From: Candidatus Gastranaerophilales bacterium
GTDB taxonomy: Bacteria; Cyanobacteriota; Vampirovibrionia; Gastranaerophilales; Gastranaerophilaceae
Direction: 5' to 3'
Assembly (NCBI GenBank): GCA_944325175.1
Contig: CALUYZ010000016.1
Coordinates: forward strand, 1-44,710
DNA length: 44,710 nt
Part shown: piece by piece, positions 32,869-41,757 of the stretch
Position numbering within the stretch: position 1 is the stretch's first letter
How the letters are laid out: each line of letters opens with the position of its first letter
Translations under genes and position numbers: made by a program
The notes under the pieces: model-generated
What the model was told of the DNA's origin: nothing
Seen by the model: the letters and a program-made list of their open reading frames with translations, nothing else
Databases searched by the model: none

Positions 32869-34767
32869 TTATAGATTTTCTCCATTCTTAATGTTTTTTA
32901 CCTGTTCTATAATTTCTCTTGAAACCCTGATTTTTTCTTCTTCCGTGGCATTTTTATCATTGTACTTATTTTTCAGTTTTTCAATTTTGATTTTTCTTTC
33001 AAGCTCATTCAGCCTTTGGAAAATTTCAACTAATGAACAGGTGAAATCTTCAATGGTGAATTTTTCATATTCACCGGAAGTAAAAACTAAATCTGTTAAT
33101 TGCTTCCTAATTTCGTTGTCATTATAAAACTTCAAAAAAAGTTTTTTTGCCACATCAAGGTCTTCTGTATCGTTTTGTAAAATTTCCTTTATTTCTTTTA
33201 ATATAAGTGCATTTACTTCACCTTTGGGTTCATAATTTTCTATAAATTCGAGATATGATTTTTTCTTTTCTGACGTATTAATTGCAAATGCTAATTCCAC
33301 AAGTCTTGATTCTGTTATTTTATACCTCTCTAAACTTGAAATTTTGGATTTATTTCTTTTTATAAAAGGAACAACATTTGAATTGTTATAAACATCCAAA
33401 GTTTCTTGACTGTTTAAAACAGCTTTTTTTAAAATCATCTCATCTACATCAATTTTATATGCAGTATTTCTAACATAATCGGATAAAATAACAGGATTTT
33501 GAATTTCTTTTAAAATATCGACCGTTTGCTGTACAAGAAGGCTTTTATCCTGCGGTGTCATATCGGGCGAATATTGTTTTGTTAATTCATTTAGTTCATA
33601 ATCTAAAAGCAAAGGGGCAGATTTAACATGTTCTTTGTAGCTTTCTGCGCCAAATTCTCTTATGTATTCATCAGGGTCTTTACCGCCTTTTTGCTCAACC
33701 ACCCTTATCTCGCAAACGTTTCCTTCGCTTGATTTAGCATAAGAAATATCGGTTTGTTTAATATCTCCTAAGCCTTTAAAAATTTCTTTAATAACATTAG
33801 CACCTGATTTTGTTGCTTTTCTGCCCGCAGAATCAGTATCAAAGGCAAGGTAAATTCTTCTTGACAAAGTATATCTTGATAACAATTTAATGTGCTGTGG
33901 TGTAAGCGCTGTTCCACAAGATGCAACAACATTTTTAACGCCTGAAATTTGTGCTGAAATTACATCAAAATATCCTTCCATAATAATGACGGCATCTTCT
34001 TCTTTAATTGCATCTTTTGCGGAATTTAAACCGAACAAAATTGAGCTTTTATTATATATAATGCTTTCAGGCGAATTTAAGTATTTTGGATTTTGCCCGT
34101 CTATAATTGCCCTTGCGCCAAAACCAACCGCTTTTGAATTAGCATCAAAAATGGGAATCATTATTCTGTTTTTAAAGCGGTCAATATATTCTCCGTTTTT
34201 TTCAAATAAAAGCCCTGCTTTATAGAGTTCATCATTAGTAAAGCCTTTATTTTTTAAGTAATTTTTAAGCTCAAAATTAGAATTTAAAGATAAACCGAGC
34301 GAAAATTTTCCTATTGCAACTTCGCCCACACCCCTTTTATCTAAGTATTCAAGTGCTTTTTCGTTGTTTAGCAAGTTATTATGGTAGAAAATAACAGCCT
34401 CACTAACGGCATCTTTTAGTCTTTCGGTTTCTTCTTTGGTTTCCTTTGAATGGCTGCCATAATTGTCCGGAAGCTCTATTCCTAAAATTGCTGCTTGTTC
34501 TTTTATGACATCAATAAAATTTTGGTTTGTAATTTTCATTAAAAAAGAAATAACATCGCCGCCTTCGCCACAGCCAAAGCATTTATAAATTTGCCTTGAA
34601 GGAGTTACCGTGAAGCTTGGAGTTTTTTCATTGTGAAAAGGGCAAAGCCCTATATAATTATGTCCGGATTTTTTAAGCACAACATATTTTGATATAACAT
34701 CCGCTATATCAAGACGATTTTTTATTTCTTCAACTACTCCTTGGTATCTGCCTTCGGTTGTGCTCAA
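32869..34767 (-). CDS. dnaG: DNA primase
   Basis: It synthesises RNA primers for replication. The 632-residue protein has the CHC2 zinc finger (Cys42, His45, Cys63, Cys66 in LCPFHNEKTPSF and YKCFGCGEGG), the RNA polymerase basic region KYLNSPESIIYNKSSILFGL, and Toprim motifs AVIIMEGYFDVISAQ, and RIYLAFDTDSAGRKA. The C-terminal third is helical and Lys/Glu-rich, as expected of the helicase-interacting domain. It is the first gene of a two-gene unit with rpoD; the upstream 150 bp is AT-rich. Confidence 0.96.
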   Translation of the reverse strand: MSTTEGRYQGVVEEIKNRLDIADVISKYVVLKKSGHNYIGLCPFHNEKTPSFTVTPSRQIYKCFGCGEGGDVISFLMKITNQNFIDVIKEQAAILGIELPDNYGSHSKETKEETERLKDAVSEAVIFYHNNLLNNEKALEYLDKRGVGEVAIGKFSLGLSLNSNFELKNYLKNKGFTNDELYKAGLLFEKNGEYIDRFKNRIMIPIFDANSKAVGFGARAIIDGQNPKYLNSPESIIYNKSSILFGLNSAKDAIKEEDAVIIMEGYFDVISAQISGVKNVVASCGTALTPQHIKLLSRYTLSRRIYLAFDTDSAGRKATKSGANVIKEIFKGLGDIKQTDISYAKSSEGNVCEIRVVEQKGGKDPDEYIREFGAESYKEHVKSAPLLLDYELNELTKQYSPDMTPQDKSLLVQQTVDILKEIQNPVILSDYVRNTAYKIDVDEMILKKAVLNSQETLDVYNNSNVVPFIKRNKSKISSLERYKITESRLVELAFAINTSEKKKSYLEFIENYEPKGEVNALILKEIKEILQNDTEDLDVAKKLFLKFYNDNEIRKQLTDLVFTSGEYEKFTIEDFTCSLVEIFQRLNELERKIKIEKLKNKYNDKNATEEEKIRVSREIIEQVKNIKNGENL

Positions 34768-34918
34768 AATTTCCCTGCCTCAAAGTATCCGTTTAAAAAC
34801 CACACACATTTTTTGTTTTAACACCAACGCCCATGCTTTTGTACATATTTTAAAGTATAAATATCAAAATATTTACAAAAGTTAACTATATGGAAAATTA
34901 TCTTGAACTGCTTTGGTT

Positions 34919-35395
34919 CTATCTTTGATACAGTGCCGTTATCTTTGCACTTTTTATCGCATGGGCTTGTACTTCTTTTTCTATTTCAACAGGTCTTTTT
35001 ACTCTTATTGAAGGGTCTAAAAGGGTGTCAAGCGCATAAATTACAAAATTATAATGATGTATACCATGACCTATAGGTGGGCATGCACCACCATAACCTG
35101 CTTCATTAAAGCTTGTTAGCGGCTCTATCATTGGAGGCTTAATTTTAACACCCTTTTCAAAACTTGTAATGTCAACGGGAATATTTAAGACAATCCAATG
35201 GTACCAGCCGTTTTGAACCGGAGCATCAGGGTCATGAACAATTAAGGCAAAACTTTTTGTGCCGTCAGGAATATTTTCCCATTTTAAATCAGGTGAAATG
35301 TTTTCGCCCGTGCAGCCATGACCTTTATATATTTGCTCCATAGGTAAAAATTCATTATTGTTAAATGCAGTTGTAGAAATTGTAAAATCTAACAT
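34919..35395 (-). CDS. YbhB/YbcL-type phosphatidylethanolamine-binding (PEBP) protein
   Basis: The 158-residue protein matches bacterial PEBP/Raf-kinase-inhibitor-like proteins: GCTGENISPDLKWENIPDG, then FALIVHDPDAPVQNGWYHWI and the ligand-pocket GACPPIGHGIHHYNFVIYAL. The conserved Asp-Pro-Asp-Ala-Pro and Gly-His define the anion-binding site. The physiological ligand is unknown. No signal peptide is seen. It lies 12 bp after the prenyltransferase gene in the same orientation, so it is probably co-transcribed. Confidence 0.9.
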   Translation of the reverse strand: MLDFTISTTAFNNNEFLPMEQIYKGHGCTGENISPDLKWENIPDGTKSFALIVHDPDAPVQNGWYHWIVLNIPVDITSFEKGVKIKPPMIEPLTSFNEAGYGGACPPIGHGIHHYNFVIYALDTLLDPSIRVKRPVEIEKEVQAHAIKSAKITALYQR

Positions 35396-35407
35396 AAAAC
35401 TCCTTTT

Positions 35408-36460
35408 TTAAAATAATTTTATAAAATTAAATTGAATAAAATTGTAATCTTGTACAGGCACAAAAACAAATAAACAAACTATTGCAAGGGATATATTAAA
35501 TATAATTCCTAAATTTCTTGCAAGGTAAAATCTGTACATAAAATATGCAAAGCCTGCTTTTTTGATTTCTTCAAAATTTTCCATTACGCCATAATACCAT
35601 TTTGGCACAAATTGAACATTTTTTATTTCAATATAATCGTATAAAGATAGAACCAATTTAACTGCAACAGGAATTGTTAACAATATGGGAATTATAAATA
35701 TTAACTTTGACATTCCGTATTTGTAAGATGTAAGTGCAAGAATAAAATATGAAATTAAAATTAAGAAAGAGATAAAGTTAATTGTTAAATTTTTATTTTT
35801 TAATATGACAGGAATTGTGTTTTTCCCGTATTCTACATCATATTCATAATCCATTAAGCTGTGTGCAATAAGTAAAATTGAAGTAATTATGCCTGAGGAT
35901 AAAGAAAAGTTGAAAACTTTGGGGTCAAATTGTCCCGTTAAAACAAAATATGAAGCATTAATTAATAACGGCCCAAAAATTGCGCCTATGACAATTTCAG
36001 ATAAGCCGTATCTTGATGAAATAGGGTAAAAAGAGCATAGTATTACGGCTATAATCATATATGATAAAATTGTAAAACCTCTTTGAGATATAAAATATAA
36101 CCCTATGATAAAAGCAAGTATCAACATTATAATAAGAATTTTTTCAACCGCTTTAATTGAATACGTTTTATTTAATATAAGCCTTGCCTTTTTTTTGTTT
36201 CTAAAATTTATATCGTTTAGAGAAAACCCTGCATCTAAGGCAGATTTTACATCAAGATAATCGTCAAATAAATTTCCTGCAAGATGTATTAATATAATGC
36301 CGATTAATAATAAAATTGCATTTATAAAAAATGTGCTGTCTAATATGCCAAATGCAAAAGGTGTTTTAACACTGCAGCAAAGTGCCAATAAAAAGGGCGC
36401 AACAGACATAGGCAAACTGTAGGTTCTTAAAAGTTCTTTCAAATTTTTGTTCATATCCAT
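35408..36460 (-). CDS. UbiA-superfamily prenyltransferase
   Basis: This 350-residue integral membrane protein has about eight hydrophobic helices. The first Asp-rich motif is AGNLFDDYLDVKSALD, and the second is DYEYDVEYGKNTIPVIL; both bind the magnesium-diphosphate of the prenyl donor. The architecture fits MenA-like enzymes that attach a polyprenyl tail to an aromatic acceptor for quinone synthesis, but acceptor and product cannot be told from sequence alone. No menaquinone or ubiquinone gene is nearby. The ATG at 36460 and one two codons in are both possible; the ribosome binding site is weak. Confidence 0.82.
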   Translation of the reverse strand: MDMNKNLKELLRTYSLPMSVAPFLLALCCSVKTPFAFGILDSTFFINAILLLIGIILIHLAGNLFDDYLDVKSALDAGFSLNDINFRNKKKARLILNKTYSIKAVEKILIIMLILAFIIGLYFISQRGFTILSYMIIAVILCSFYPISSRYGLSEIVIGAIFGPLLINASYFVLTGQFDPKVFNFSLSSGIITSILLIAHSLMDYEYDVEYGKNTIPVILKNKNLTINFISFLILISYFILALTSYKYGMSKLIFIIPILLTIPVAVKLVLSLYDYIEIKNVQFVPKWYYGVMENFEEIKKAGFAYFMYRFYLARNLGIIFNISLAIVCLFVFVPVQDYNFIQFNFIKLF

Positions 36461-36746
36461 CTTTCTATTTTAACTGTCATCTTGGGCTAATTATACCATG
36501 AGGGAATATTTTAAAATAGCTGAAAAATAAATTGTTTTTTTATAAATAAAATATATTAAAATATTTACATTTCTTAATATAATAGGTAAAAAGAACTATA
36601 TTTACTGGGCTTTTCTGCTTGCATCTTTCCTTAATAAGATTTATATTTAAAAAAACAATTATTAAAAATTGATAAAAAATAACGTTTTTTGTCACTATTT
36701 TGCTTGATTTTAAGATTTTAACATGTATGATTGATTATGCTTTAAA

Positions 36747-36752
36747 TATAAT
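36747..36752 (+). promoter_or_regulatory. Probable -10 element of the infA-rpsI operon
   Basis: A consensus TATAAT lies 35 bp before the infA start, in a 326-bp AT-rich divergent interval (36461-36786). No good TTGACA is at the standard distance; TGTATG at 17 bp is poor. The rest of the interval has no supported feature. Confidence 0.5.
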
Positions 36753-36786
36753 AAGCAAAAAGTAACTGTAAAAATAAAGGAAACTA

Positions 36787-37002
36787 ATGTCAAAAGACGT
36801 AATAGAATTTGAAGGCACAATCTTAGAAGCTATGCCAAACGCAATGTTTAGAGTTGAACTTGAAAACGGACATGAAATTTTGGCTCACATCTCAGGGAAA
36901 ATCAGAAAAAATTTCATAAGAATACTCCCGGGGGATAAAGTAAAAGTAGAAATGACACCATACGACCTCACAAGAGGCAGAATTACATACAGACTTAAAT
37001 AA
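36787..37002 (+). CDS. infA: Translation initiation factor IF-1
   Basis: The 71-residue OB-fold protein reads [20 protein letters not shown], then [20 protein letters not shown] and [20 protein letters not shown]. It occludes the A site during initiation. It starts after AAAGGAAACTA and is first of a ten-gene translation operon. adk, map and secY, which often precede infA, are not here. Confidence 0.97.
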   Translation: MSKDVIEFEGTILEAMPNAMFRVELENGHEILAHISGKIRKNFIRILPGDKVKVEMTPYDLTRGRITYRLK

Positions 37003-37018
37003 TAAAAAGGAAAAAATA

Positions 37019-37135
37019 ATGAAAGTCAGAGCATCAGTAAAACCAATTTGCAAAGATTGCAAAGTTATCAAAAGAAGAGGCAGAGTAACTGTCGTATGCA
37101 AAAAATACCCTAAACACAAACAAAGACAGGGTTAA
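37019..37135 (+). CDS. rpmJ: 50S ribosomal protein L36
   Basis: This 38-residue protein ([20 protein letters not shown], ending [11 protein letters not shown]) has the Cys-x-x-Cys, Cys, His zinc-ribbon set. It lies between infA and rpsM and is preceded by AAAAAGGAAAAA. Confidence 0.95.
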   Translation: MKVRASVKPICKDCKVIKRRGRVTVVCKKYPKHKQRQG

Positions 37136-37182
37136 TTTTAGAGCAAATTAAAAGAAAACAATCATAGGAGAATAAATTAATT

Positions 37183-37551
37183 ATGGCAAGACTCGTTGGG
37201 GTTGATTTACCCCGTAACAAAAGAATGGTTATAGCATTGACCTATATATACGGAATCGGGCCTACCGCTTCAAGAAATATATTGGCAGCTTGCAACATTT
37301 CAGAAGATTTAAGAACCGACGATTTAACAGATGAAGATATTAAAAAATTAAGAAATGAAATTTCTCACTACACAATCGAAGGTGACTTAAAGAGAAATGA
37401 ATCATTAAACATCAAAAGATTACAAGAAATAGGCAGCTACAGAGGCTACCGCCACAAAAAGAAATTACCTGTCAGAGGTCAAAGAACAAAAACAAATGCA
37501 AGAACAAGACGCGGTAAAAAAACCGGTCCAATCGCAGGTAAGAAAAAGTAG
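37183..37551 (+). CDS. rpsM: 30S ribosomal protein S13
   Basis: The 122-residue protein begins [20 protein letters not shown] and has [32 protein letters not shown] and the basic tail [18 protein letters not shown]. It contacts the P-site tRNA and bridges to the 50S. AGGAG precedes the ATG. Confidence 0.97.
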   Translation: MARLVGVDLPRNKRMVIALTYIYGIGPTASRNILAACNISEDLRTDDLTDEDIKKLRNEISHYTIEGDLKRNESLNIKRLQEIGSYRGYRHKKKLPVRGQRTKTNARTRRGKKTGPIAGKKK

Positions 37552-37588
37552 TTAATTAAAAAGAAATACTAAAAAGGAATAATATAAA

Positions 37589-37975
37589 ATGGCTAAACCT
37601 ATAAAAACCAGAAAGAAAGAAAGAAAGAATATCTTACAAGGTGTTGTACATATTCAAAGTACATTCAATAACACCATTGTAACTTCAACAGATACTCAAG
37701 GTAATGCTGTTGCATGGGCTTCTGCCGGTGCTTGCGGTTTCAAAGGCGCTAGAAAAGGAACTCCTTTTGCAGCACAATCTGCCGCTGAATTGGTTGCTAA
37801 AAAATCAATCGATCAAGGCATGAAAAAAGTTGAAGTATTTATTAAAGGGCCGGGTTCAGGCAGAGAAACAGCAATCAGGGCTATTCAAGCTGCCGGTCTT
37901 GAAATTACATTAATTAAGGATGTAACGCCTATCCCACACAACGGATGCCGTCCTCCTAAAAAACGTAGAGTATAA
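37589..37975 (+). CDS. rpsK: 30S ribosomal protein S11
   Basis: The 128-residue protein has [40 protein letters not shown] and [20 protein letters not shown], ending [13 protein letters not shown]. It forms part of the platform near the Shine-Dalgarno helix. It follows rpsM by 37 bp. Confidence 0.97.
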   Translation: MAKPIKTRKKERKNILQGVVHIQSTFNNTIVTSTDTQGNAVAWASAGACGFKGARKGTPFAAQSAAELVAKKSIDQGMKKVEVFIKGPGSGRETAIRAIQAAGLEITLIKDVTPIPHNGCRPPKKRRV

Positions 37976-37993
37976 ACATAAGGAGCAATAAAA

Positions 37994-38596
37994 TTGGCTA
38001 GATATACTGGACCCTCTAATAAATTATATAGAAACTTTGGCGTTAAGGATTTGTCCAACCGTAAATTAACGTCATCAATGAGGTCAAACCCCTCAGGTCA
38101 ACACGGCGCAATGAGAAAAAAACCATCTGATTATGCGCTTCAATTAAAAGAAAAACAAAAAATTCGTCTTACATATCTTGTTTCAGAAAAACAATTTGCA
38201 AGATATTACGAAATTGCTACAAGAAAAACCGGCGTTACAGGTACTTTAATGCTTCAAATGCTTGAAAGCCGCCTTGATAACGTTATATTTAGAGCCGGAT
38301 TTGCCATCACAAGAAAACAAGCAAGACAAATCGTTAACCATGCTCATATCCTTGTAAACGGCAAAAAGGTAGACGTTCCTTCTTATTTATTAAAAGCAGG
38401 CGACGTTATTACCGTTAAGGAATCAAGCAAAGAATTTATCAAAACCGTTAAAGAATCAATCGATATGGCTTTGAATTATGCTTGGTTAACAGTTGATTAT
38501 AACAGCTTACAAATCACATTCGACAGAGTCCCCAACAGAGAAGAAATGGACCCTGAATTTAAAGAACAGCTCGTTATAGAATACTACTCTAAATAA
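37994..38596 (+). CDS. rpsD: 30S ribosomal protein S4
   Basis: The 200-residue protein starts with TTG at 37994 after AAGGAGC. It begins MARYTGPSNK and has RKLTSSMRSNPSGQHGAMRK, an S4 RNA-binding domain (LESRLDNVIFRAGFAITRKQ, then ARQIVNHAHILVNGKKVDVP), and ends EQLVIEYYSK. It is a primary 16S binder and often the operon's translational repressor. Cyanobacteria usually keep rpsD elsewhere, so its place between rpsK and rpoA is notable. Confidence 0.96.
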   Translation: MARYTGPSNKLYRNFGVKDLSNRKLTSSMRSNPSGQHGAMRKKPSDYALQLKEKQKIRLTYLVSEKQFARYYEIATRKTGVTGTLMLQMLESRLDNVIFRAGFAITRKQARQIVNHAHILVNGKKVDVPSYLLKAGDVITVKESSKEFIKTVKESIDMALNYAWLTVDYNSLQITFDRVPNREEMDPEFKEQLVIEYYSK

Positions 38597-38613
38597 TGAT
38601 TAGGAGAAAATTA

Positions 38614-39594
38614 ATGGAACTTAAGATTAAAAACGTAAATACAACTACAAGTTCAGATGGTTCACAATACGGTAAATTCTGCATTGAGCCCCTTGAAAGA
38701 GGATATGGCGCAACAATCGGTAACTCTTTAAGAAGAGTTTTATTGTCAAGCTTAGAAGGTGCCGCAGTTACAGCTGTCAGAATTGAAGGTATCACTCACG
38801 AATACACTTCAATCCCCGGTATTGTTGAAGATGTAATTGACATTATGCTCAATTTAAAATCACTTGTATTGAAATGCGAAACCGACGAAGTTCAACATTT
38901 AAGAATCGATGCTACAACTCCTGGGCCGGTTTTAGCTTCTGATATTCAGCTTCCTGCAGGCGTTAAAATTGTTAACCCTGATTGCCTCATCTGTACAATC
39001 GCAGAAGGCGGTTCATTCCACGCTGATATCGTTGTAAGCACAGGCAAAGGCTATGTAAATATCGACCCTCTTAAAGAACAAAAAAATGGTATGCCAATCG
39101 ATATGCTTCCTATTGATGCAGCATTTATGCCAATCAAACGTGTAAGCTATGTTGTTGAGCCTGCCAGAGTTGGTGAAGTTCTTGATTATGATAAATTAAC
39201 AATCGAAATTTGGTCAAACGGTTCCGTTGAAGTTACACAAGCTTTAGCAAAAGCCGCTAACCTTTTGATTGACCACTTCAAACAAATTGCTGCAATTACA
39301 GGTCAACCAACTACATCACAAATTATTGCAGAAGAAATTGAAGAAAAAGAACCTGAAGAACAAACTTCAAACTACACAATCGAAGATTTGGAACTTTCAG
39401 TTCGTGCATATAACTGCCTAAAACGTGCAAGCATTAATTCAATGGCTGAATTATTGAAAAAATCAGAACATGATTTATTAAATATCAAAAACTTCGGTAA
39501 AAAATCTTCAGACGAAGTTATTGAAAAATTGCACGAATTGGGACTCGACCTTCAACCAAACCCTGAAGGCGTTGATGATTTAGAATTAATTTAG
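38614..39594 (+). CDS. rpoA: RNA polymerase alpha subunit
   Basis: The start is the ATG at 38614 (326 residues), preceded by TTAGGAG; the open frame from 38596 overlaps the rpsD stop and is less likely. The N-terminal dimerisation domain has FCIEPLERGYGATIGNSLRR and VLLSSLEGAAVTAVRIEGIT. A Glu-rich linker leads to the C-terminal domain: IEDLELSVRAYNCLKRASIN and DLLNIKNFGKKSSDEVIEKL, which binds UP elements and activators. It is followed by rplQ after 24 bp. Confidence 0.97.
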   Translation: MELKIKNVNTTTSSDGSQYGKFCIEPLERGYGATIGNSLRRVLLSSLEGAAVTAVRIEGITHEYTSIPGIVEDVIDIMLNLKSLVLKCETDEVQHLRIDATTPGPVLASDIQLPAGVKIVNPDCLICTIAEGGSFHADIVVSTGKGYVNIDPLKEQKNGMPIDMLPIDAAFMPIKRVSYVVEPARVGEVLDYDKLTIEIWSNGSVEVTQALAKAANLLIDHFKQIAAITGQPTTSQIIAEEIEEKEPEEQTSNYTIEDLELSVRAYNCLKRASINSMAELLKKSEHDLLNIKNFGKKSSDEVIEKLHELGLDLQPNPEGVDDLELI

Positions 39595-39618
39595 TTAAAA
39601 GTAAAAAGGTAAATAAAA

Positions 39619-40047
39619 ATGAGACACCAATGCAAAAAACACCACTTATCAAAGGCTGCTGACCAAAGAAAAGCTTTAATGAGATCTTTGGCTACAGAAC
39701 TTTTCTTAAACGGTGAAATAACAACGACAATGGCAAGAGCAAAAGCCTTAAAACCTTATGCAGAAAACATTATTACTTTTGCTAAAAAAGGCGATTTGGC
39801 TGCAAGAAGACAAGCTCTTAAATTCATTTTCGATAGAGAAACAGACAAATACATTAACCTTGAAACAGGCGAAGTTAAAGATACTTTAGCTGAAGGCGAA
39901 AAGCTTCCTAAACAATCTGTTTTAAGACAATTATTTGTAGTTATCGGCAAAAAATACGCTTCAAGAAACGGCGGCTACACAAGAATTATGAGACTTGTGC
40001 CAAGAAGAGGCGATGCCAGCGAAATGGCGTTAATTCAGTTGGTATAA
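39619..40047 (+). CDS. rplQ: 50S ribosomal protein L17
   Basis: The 142-residue protein begins MRHQCKKHHLSKAADQRKAL and has MRSLATELFLNGEITTTMAR, AENIITFAKKGDLAARRQ and GGYTRIMRLVPRRGDASEMA. An insertion of about 15 residues (DKYINLETGEVKDTLAEGEK) lies between the family blocks. It precedes truA by 3 bp. Confidence 0.96.
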   Translation: MRHQCKKHHLSKAADQRKALMRSLATELFLNGEITTTMARAKALKPYAENIITFAKKGDLAARRQALKFIFDRETDKYINLETGEVKDTLAEGEKLPKQSVLRQLFVVIGKKYASRNGGYTRIMRLVPRRGDASEMALIQLV

Positions 40048-40050
40048 AAA

Positions 40051-40827
40051 TTGAAACGCTATAAAATCTCTTTTGAATATTTAGGAATCGGCTTTTTGGG
40101 TTCACAAATTCAAAAAGAAGAACCTACAATTCAAGGAGAGCTTGAAAAAGCAATCAGTACATTGACAAGAATAAAAACTAAAGTCTATATGTCGGGAAGA
40201 ACAGATGCAAACGTTAGCGCAAAATGCCAAACAGCGCATTTTGATTCTTGTGAAATATCTGATAAAAATAAATTCCTGATAAAATTAAATTCGATTTTGC
40301 CTGATAAAATCCGTGTTTTTGAAATTGAACCTGTTGTTGCTTCATTTCATGCTCAAAAACAGGCAACATACAGGCATTATCAATATAAAATAAATAACTC
40401 GCTCTTCAAGAAGTCTGTGTTTGATGAATGTGTCATTCACACAAGGTTAAAGCTTGATGAAAACAGAATGAATGAAGCAATTAACCACCTTGTTGGCGAA
40501 TTTGACTTTAGTTCTTTTAAATCCGTATCAGATAACCCTTCTAAAATTTGCACAATTTATTATGCAAATGTTAGGCGTGATATGGAATATATTCTTATTG
40601 ATATTGTAGGAAACAGGTTTTTGTACAATATGGTAAGAGCAATCGTGGGAACCTTGCTTTTGATTGAATCAAAGAACCTTAACCCAAGCTTTATGAAAGA
40701 TGTTTTAGATTCAAAAGAAAGAAAACAGGCAGGCGCAAATGTTGATGCCAAAGGGCTCACATTAATTAAAACGGGGTATGATGACCCCATTTTATATGTA
40801 AATAATATAAGAAAGGCAAATAAATAA
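40051..40827 (+). CDS. truA: tRNA pseudouridine synthase A
   Basis: It makes pseudouridine at positions 38-40 of tRNA anticodon arms. The 258-residue protein starts with TTG at 40051 and has [30 protein letters not shown] with the catalytic Asp (usual context GRTDAGVHA; here the Gly and His are Asn and Ser), [11 protein letters not shown] and [16 protein letters not shown]. The variant [11 protein letters not shown] is a small departure from the consensus. It overlaps rplM by one base (TAATG). The order rplQ-truA-rplM-rpsI is shared with Cyanobacteria. Confidence 0.93.
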   Translation: MKRYKISFEYLGIGFLGSQIQKEEPTIQGELEKAISTLTRIKTKVYMSGRTDANVSAKCQTAHFDSCEISDKNKFLIKLNSILPDKIRVFEIEPVVASFHAQKQATYRHYQYKINNSLFKKSVFDECVIHTRLKLDENRMNEAINHLVGEFDFSSFKSVSDNPSKICTIYYANVRRDMEYILIDIVGNRFLYNMVRAIVGTLLLIESKNLNPSFMKDVLDSKERKQAGANVDAKGLTLIKTGYDDPILYVNNIRKANK

Positions 40828-41270
40828 TGAAAACTTATAGCGCAAAACCGCTTGAAGTTGAAAGAAAATGGCACTTAATCGATGCTGATGGTCAAACATT
40901 GGGCAGATTAGCCGTTGTTATTGCAAACCTTCTTCGCGGTAAAAATAAGCCCCAATATACACCAAACGTTGATACTGGCGATTTTGTTATTGTTATTAAT
41001 GCCGACAAAATTAAAGTTACAGGCAACAAAGAAACAGACAAAATTTATTACCACCACACAGGCTACCCAGGCGGACTTCGTTCAGCTTCTTTTAAAGAAT
41101 TAATGGAAAAAGACGCAAGACTTCCTTTAGAAAAAGCTGTTAAAGGTATGCTCCCTCACAACACATTGGGCGCACAACAATTTACTAAATTGAAAATTTA
41201 CACAGGTCCAAACCACAATCACGAAGCTCAAAAACCTGTTAAATATGAATTTAAAGGAGAAAACAAATAA
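40827..41270 (+). CDS. rplM: 50S ribosomal protein L13
   Basis: The 147-residue protein has [60 protein letters not shown] and [13 protein letters not shown]. The start overlaps the truA stop and its stop overlaps the rpsI start, both as TAATG, indicating translational coupling. Confidence 0.96.
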   Translation: MKTYSAKPLEVERKWHLIDADGQTLGRLAVVIANLLRGKNKPQYTPNVDTGDFVIVINADKIKVTGNKETDKIYYHHTGYPGGLRSASFKELMEKDARLPLEKAVKGMLPHNTLGAQQFTKLKIYTGPNHNHEAQKPVKYEFKGENK

Positions 41271-41674
41271 TGGCAGTTGAAAATAAAAACGAAATTGTTA
41301 AAACCGGAAGAAGAAAATGTTCAATTGCTGTTGCTAAAGTCGTATCTGGCAAAGGCAGAATATTTGTTAACGGTAAAACATTAAAAGGCTATTTTGGAAA
41401 CCGTCCTTCTCTTGAAATGTTAATTTATAGACCCCTTGTTTTAACAGATAACCAAGATAAACTTGATATCAGAGTTAAAGCAGTTGGCGGCGGCGTTTCA
41501 GCACAAGCAGACGCTATTAAACACGCTATTTCAAGAGCACTTCTTGCAATGAATGAAGAATATAAACCTGTTTTAAAACAAGAAGGTTTATTAACTCGTG
41601 ATGCAAGAATTAAAGAACGTAAAAAATACGGTAGAAAAAGAGCAAGAAAAAGATTCCAATTCTCAAAAAGATAA
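41270..41674 (+). CDS. rpsI: 30S ribosomal protein S9
   Basis: The 134-residue protein has KTGRRKCSIAVAKVVSGKGR, VKAVGGGVSAQADAIKHAIS and the basic C-terminal tail KKYGRKRARKRFQFSKR, whose last Lys-Arg contacts the P-site tRNA anticodon. It is the last gene of the operon before a strong terminator. Confidence 0.96.
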   Translation: MAVENKNEIVKTGRRKCSIAVAKVVSGKGRIFVNGKTLKGYFGNRPSLEMLIYRPLVLTDNQDKLDIRVKAVGGGVSAQADAIKHAISRALLAMNEEYKPVLKQEGLLTRDARIKERKKYGRKRARKRFQFSKR

Positions 41675-41689
41675 TCTTTTTTATATATC

Positions 41690-41720
41690 AAAAACGGGGG
41701 CAAAAGACACCCCCGTTTTT
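41690..41720. terminator. Intrinsic terminator of the ribosomal operon
   Basis: AAAAACGGGGG and CCCCCGTTTTT form an 11-bp perfect stem around a 9-base loop, 15 bp beyond the rpsI stop. Confidence 0.92.
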
Positions 41721-41757
41721 ATTTGCAAATATTATTTTTTAGCTGTTTTAAGATAAT

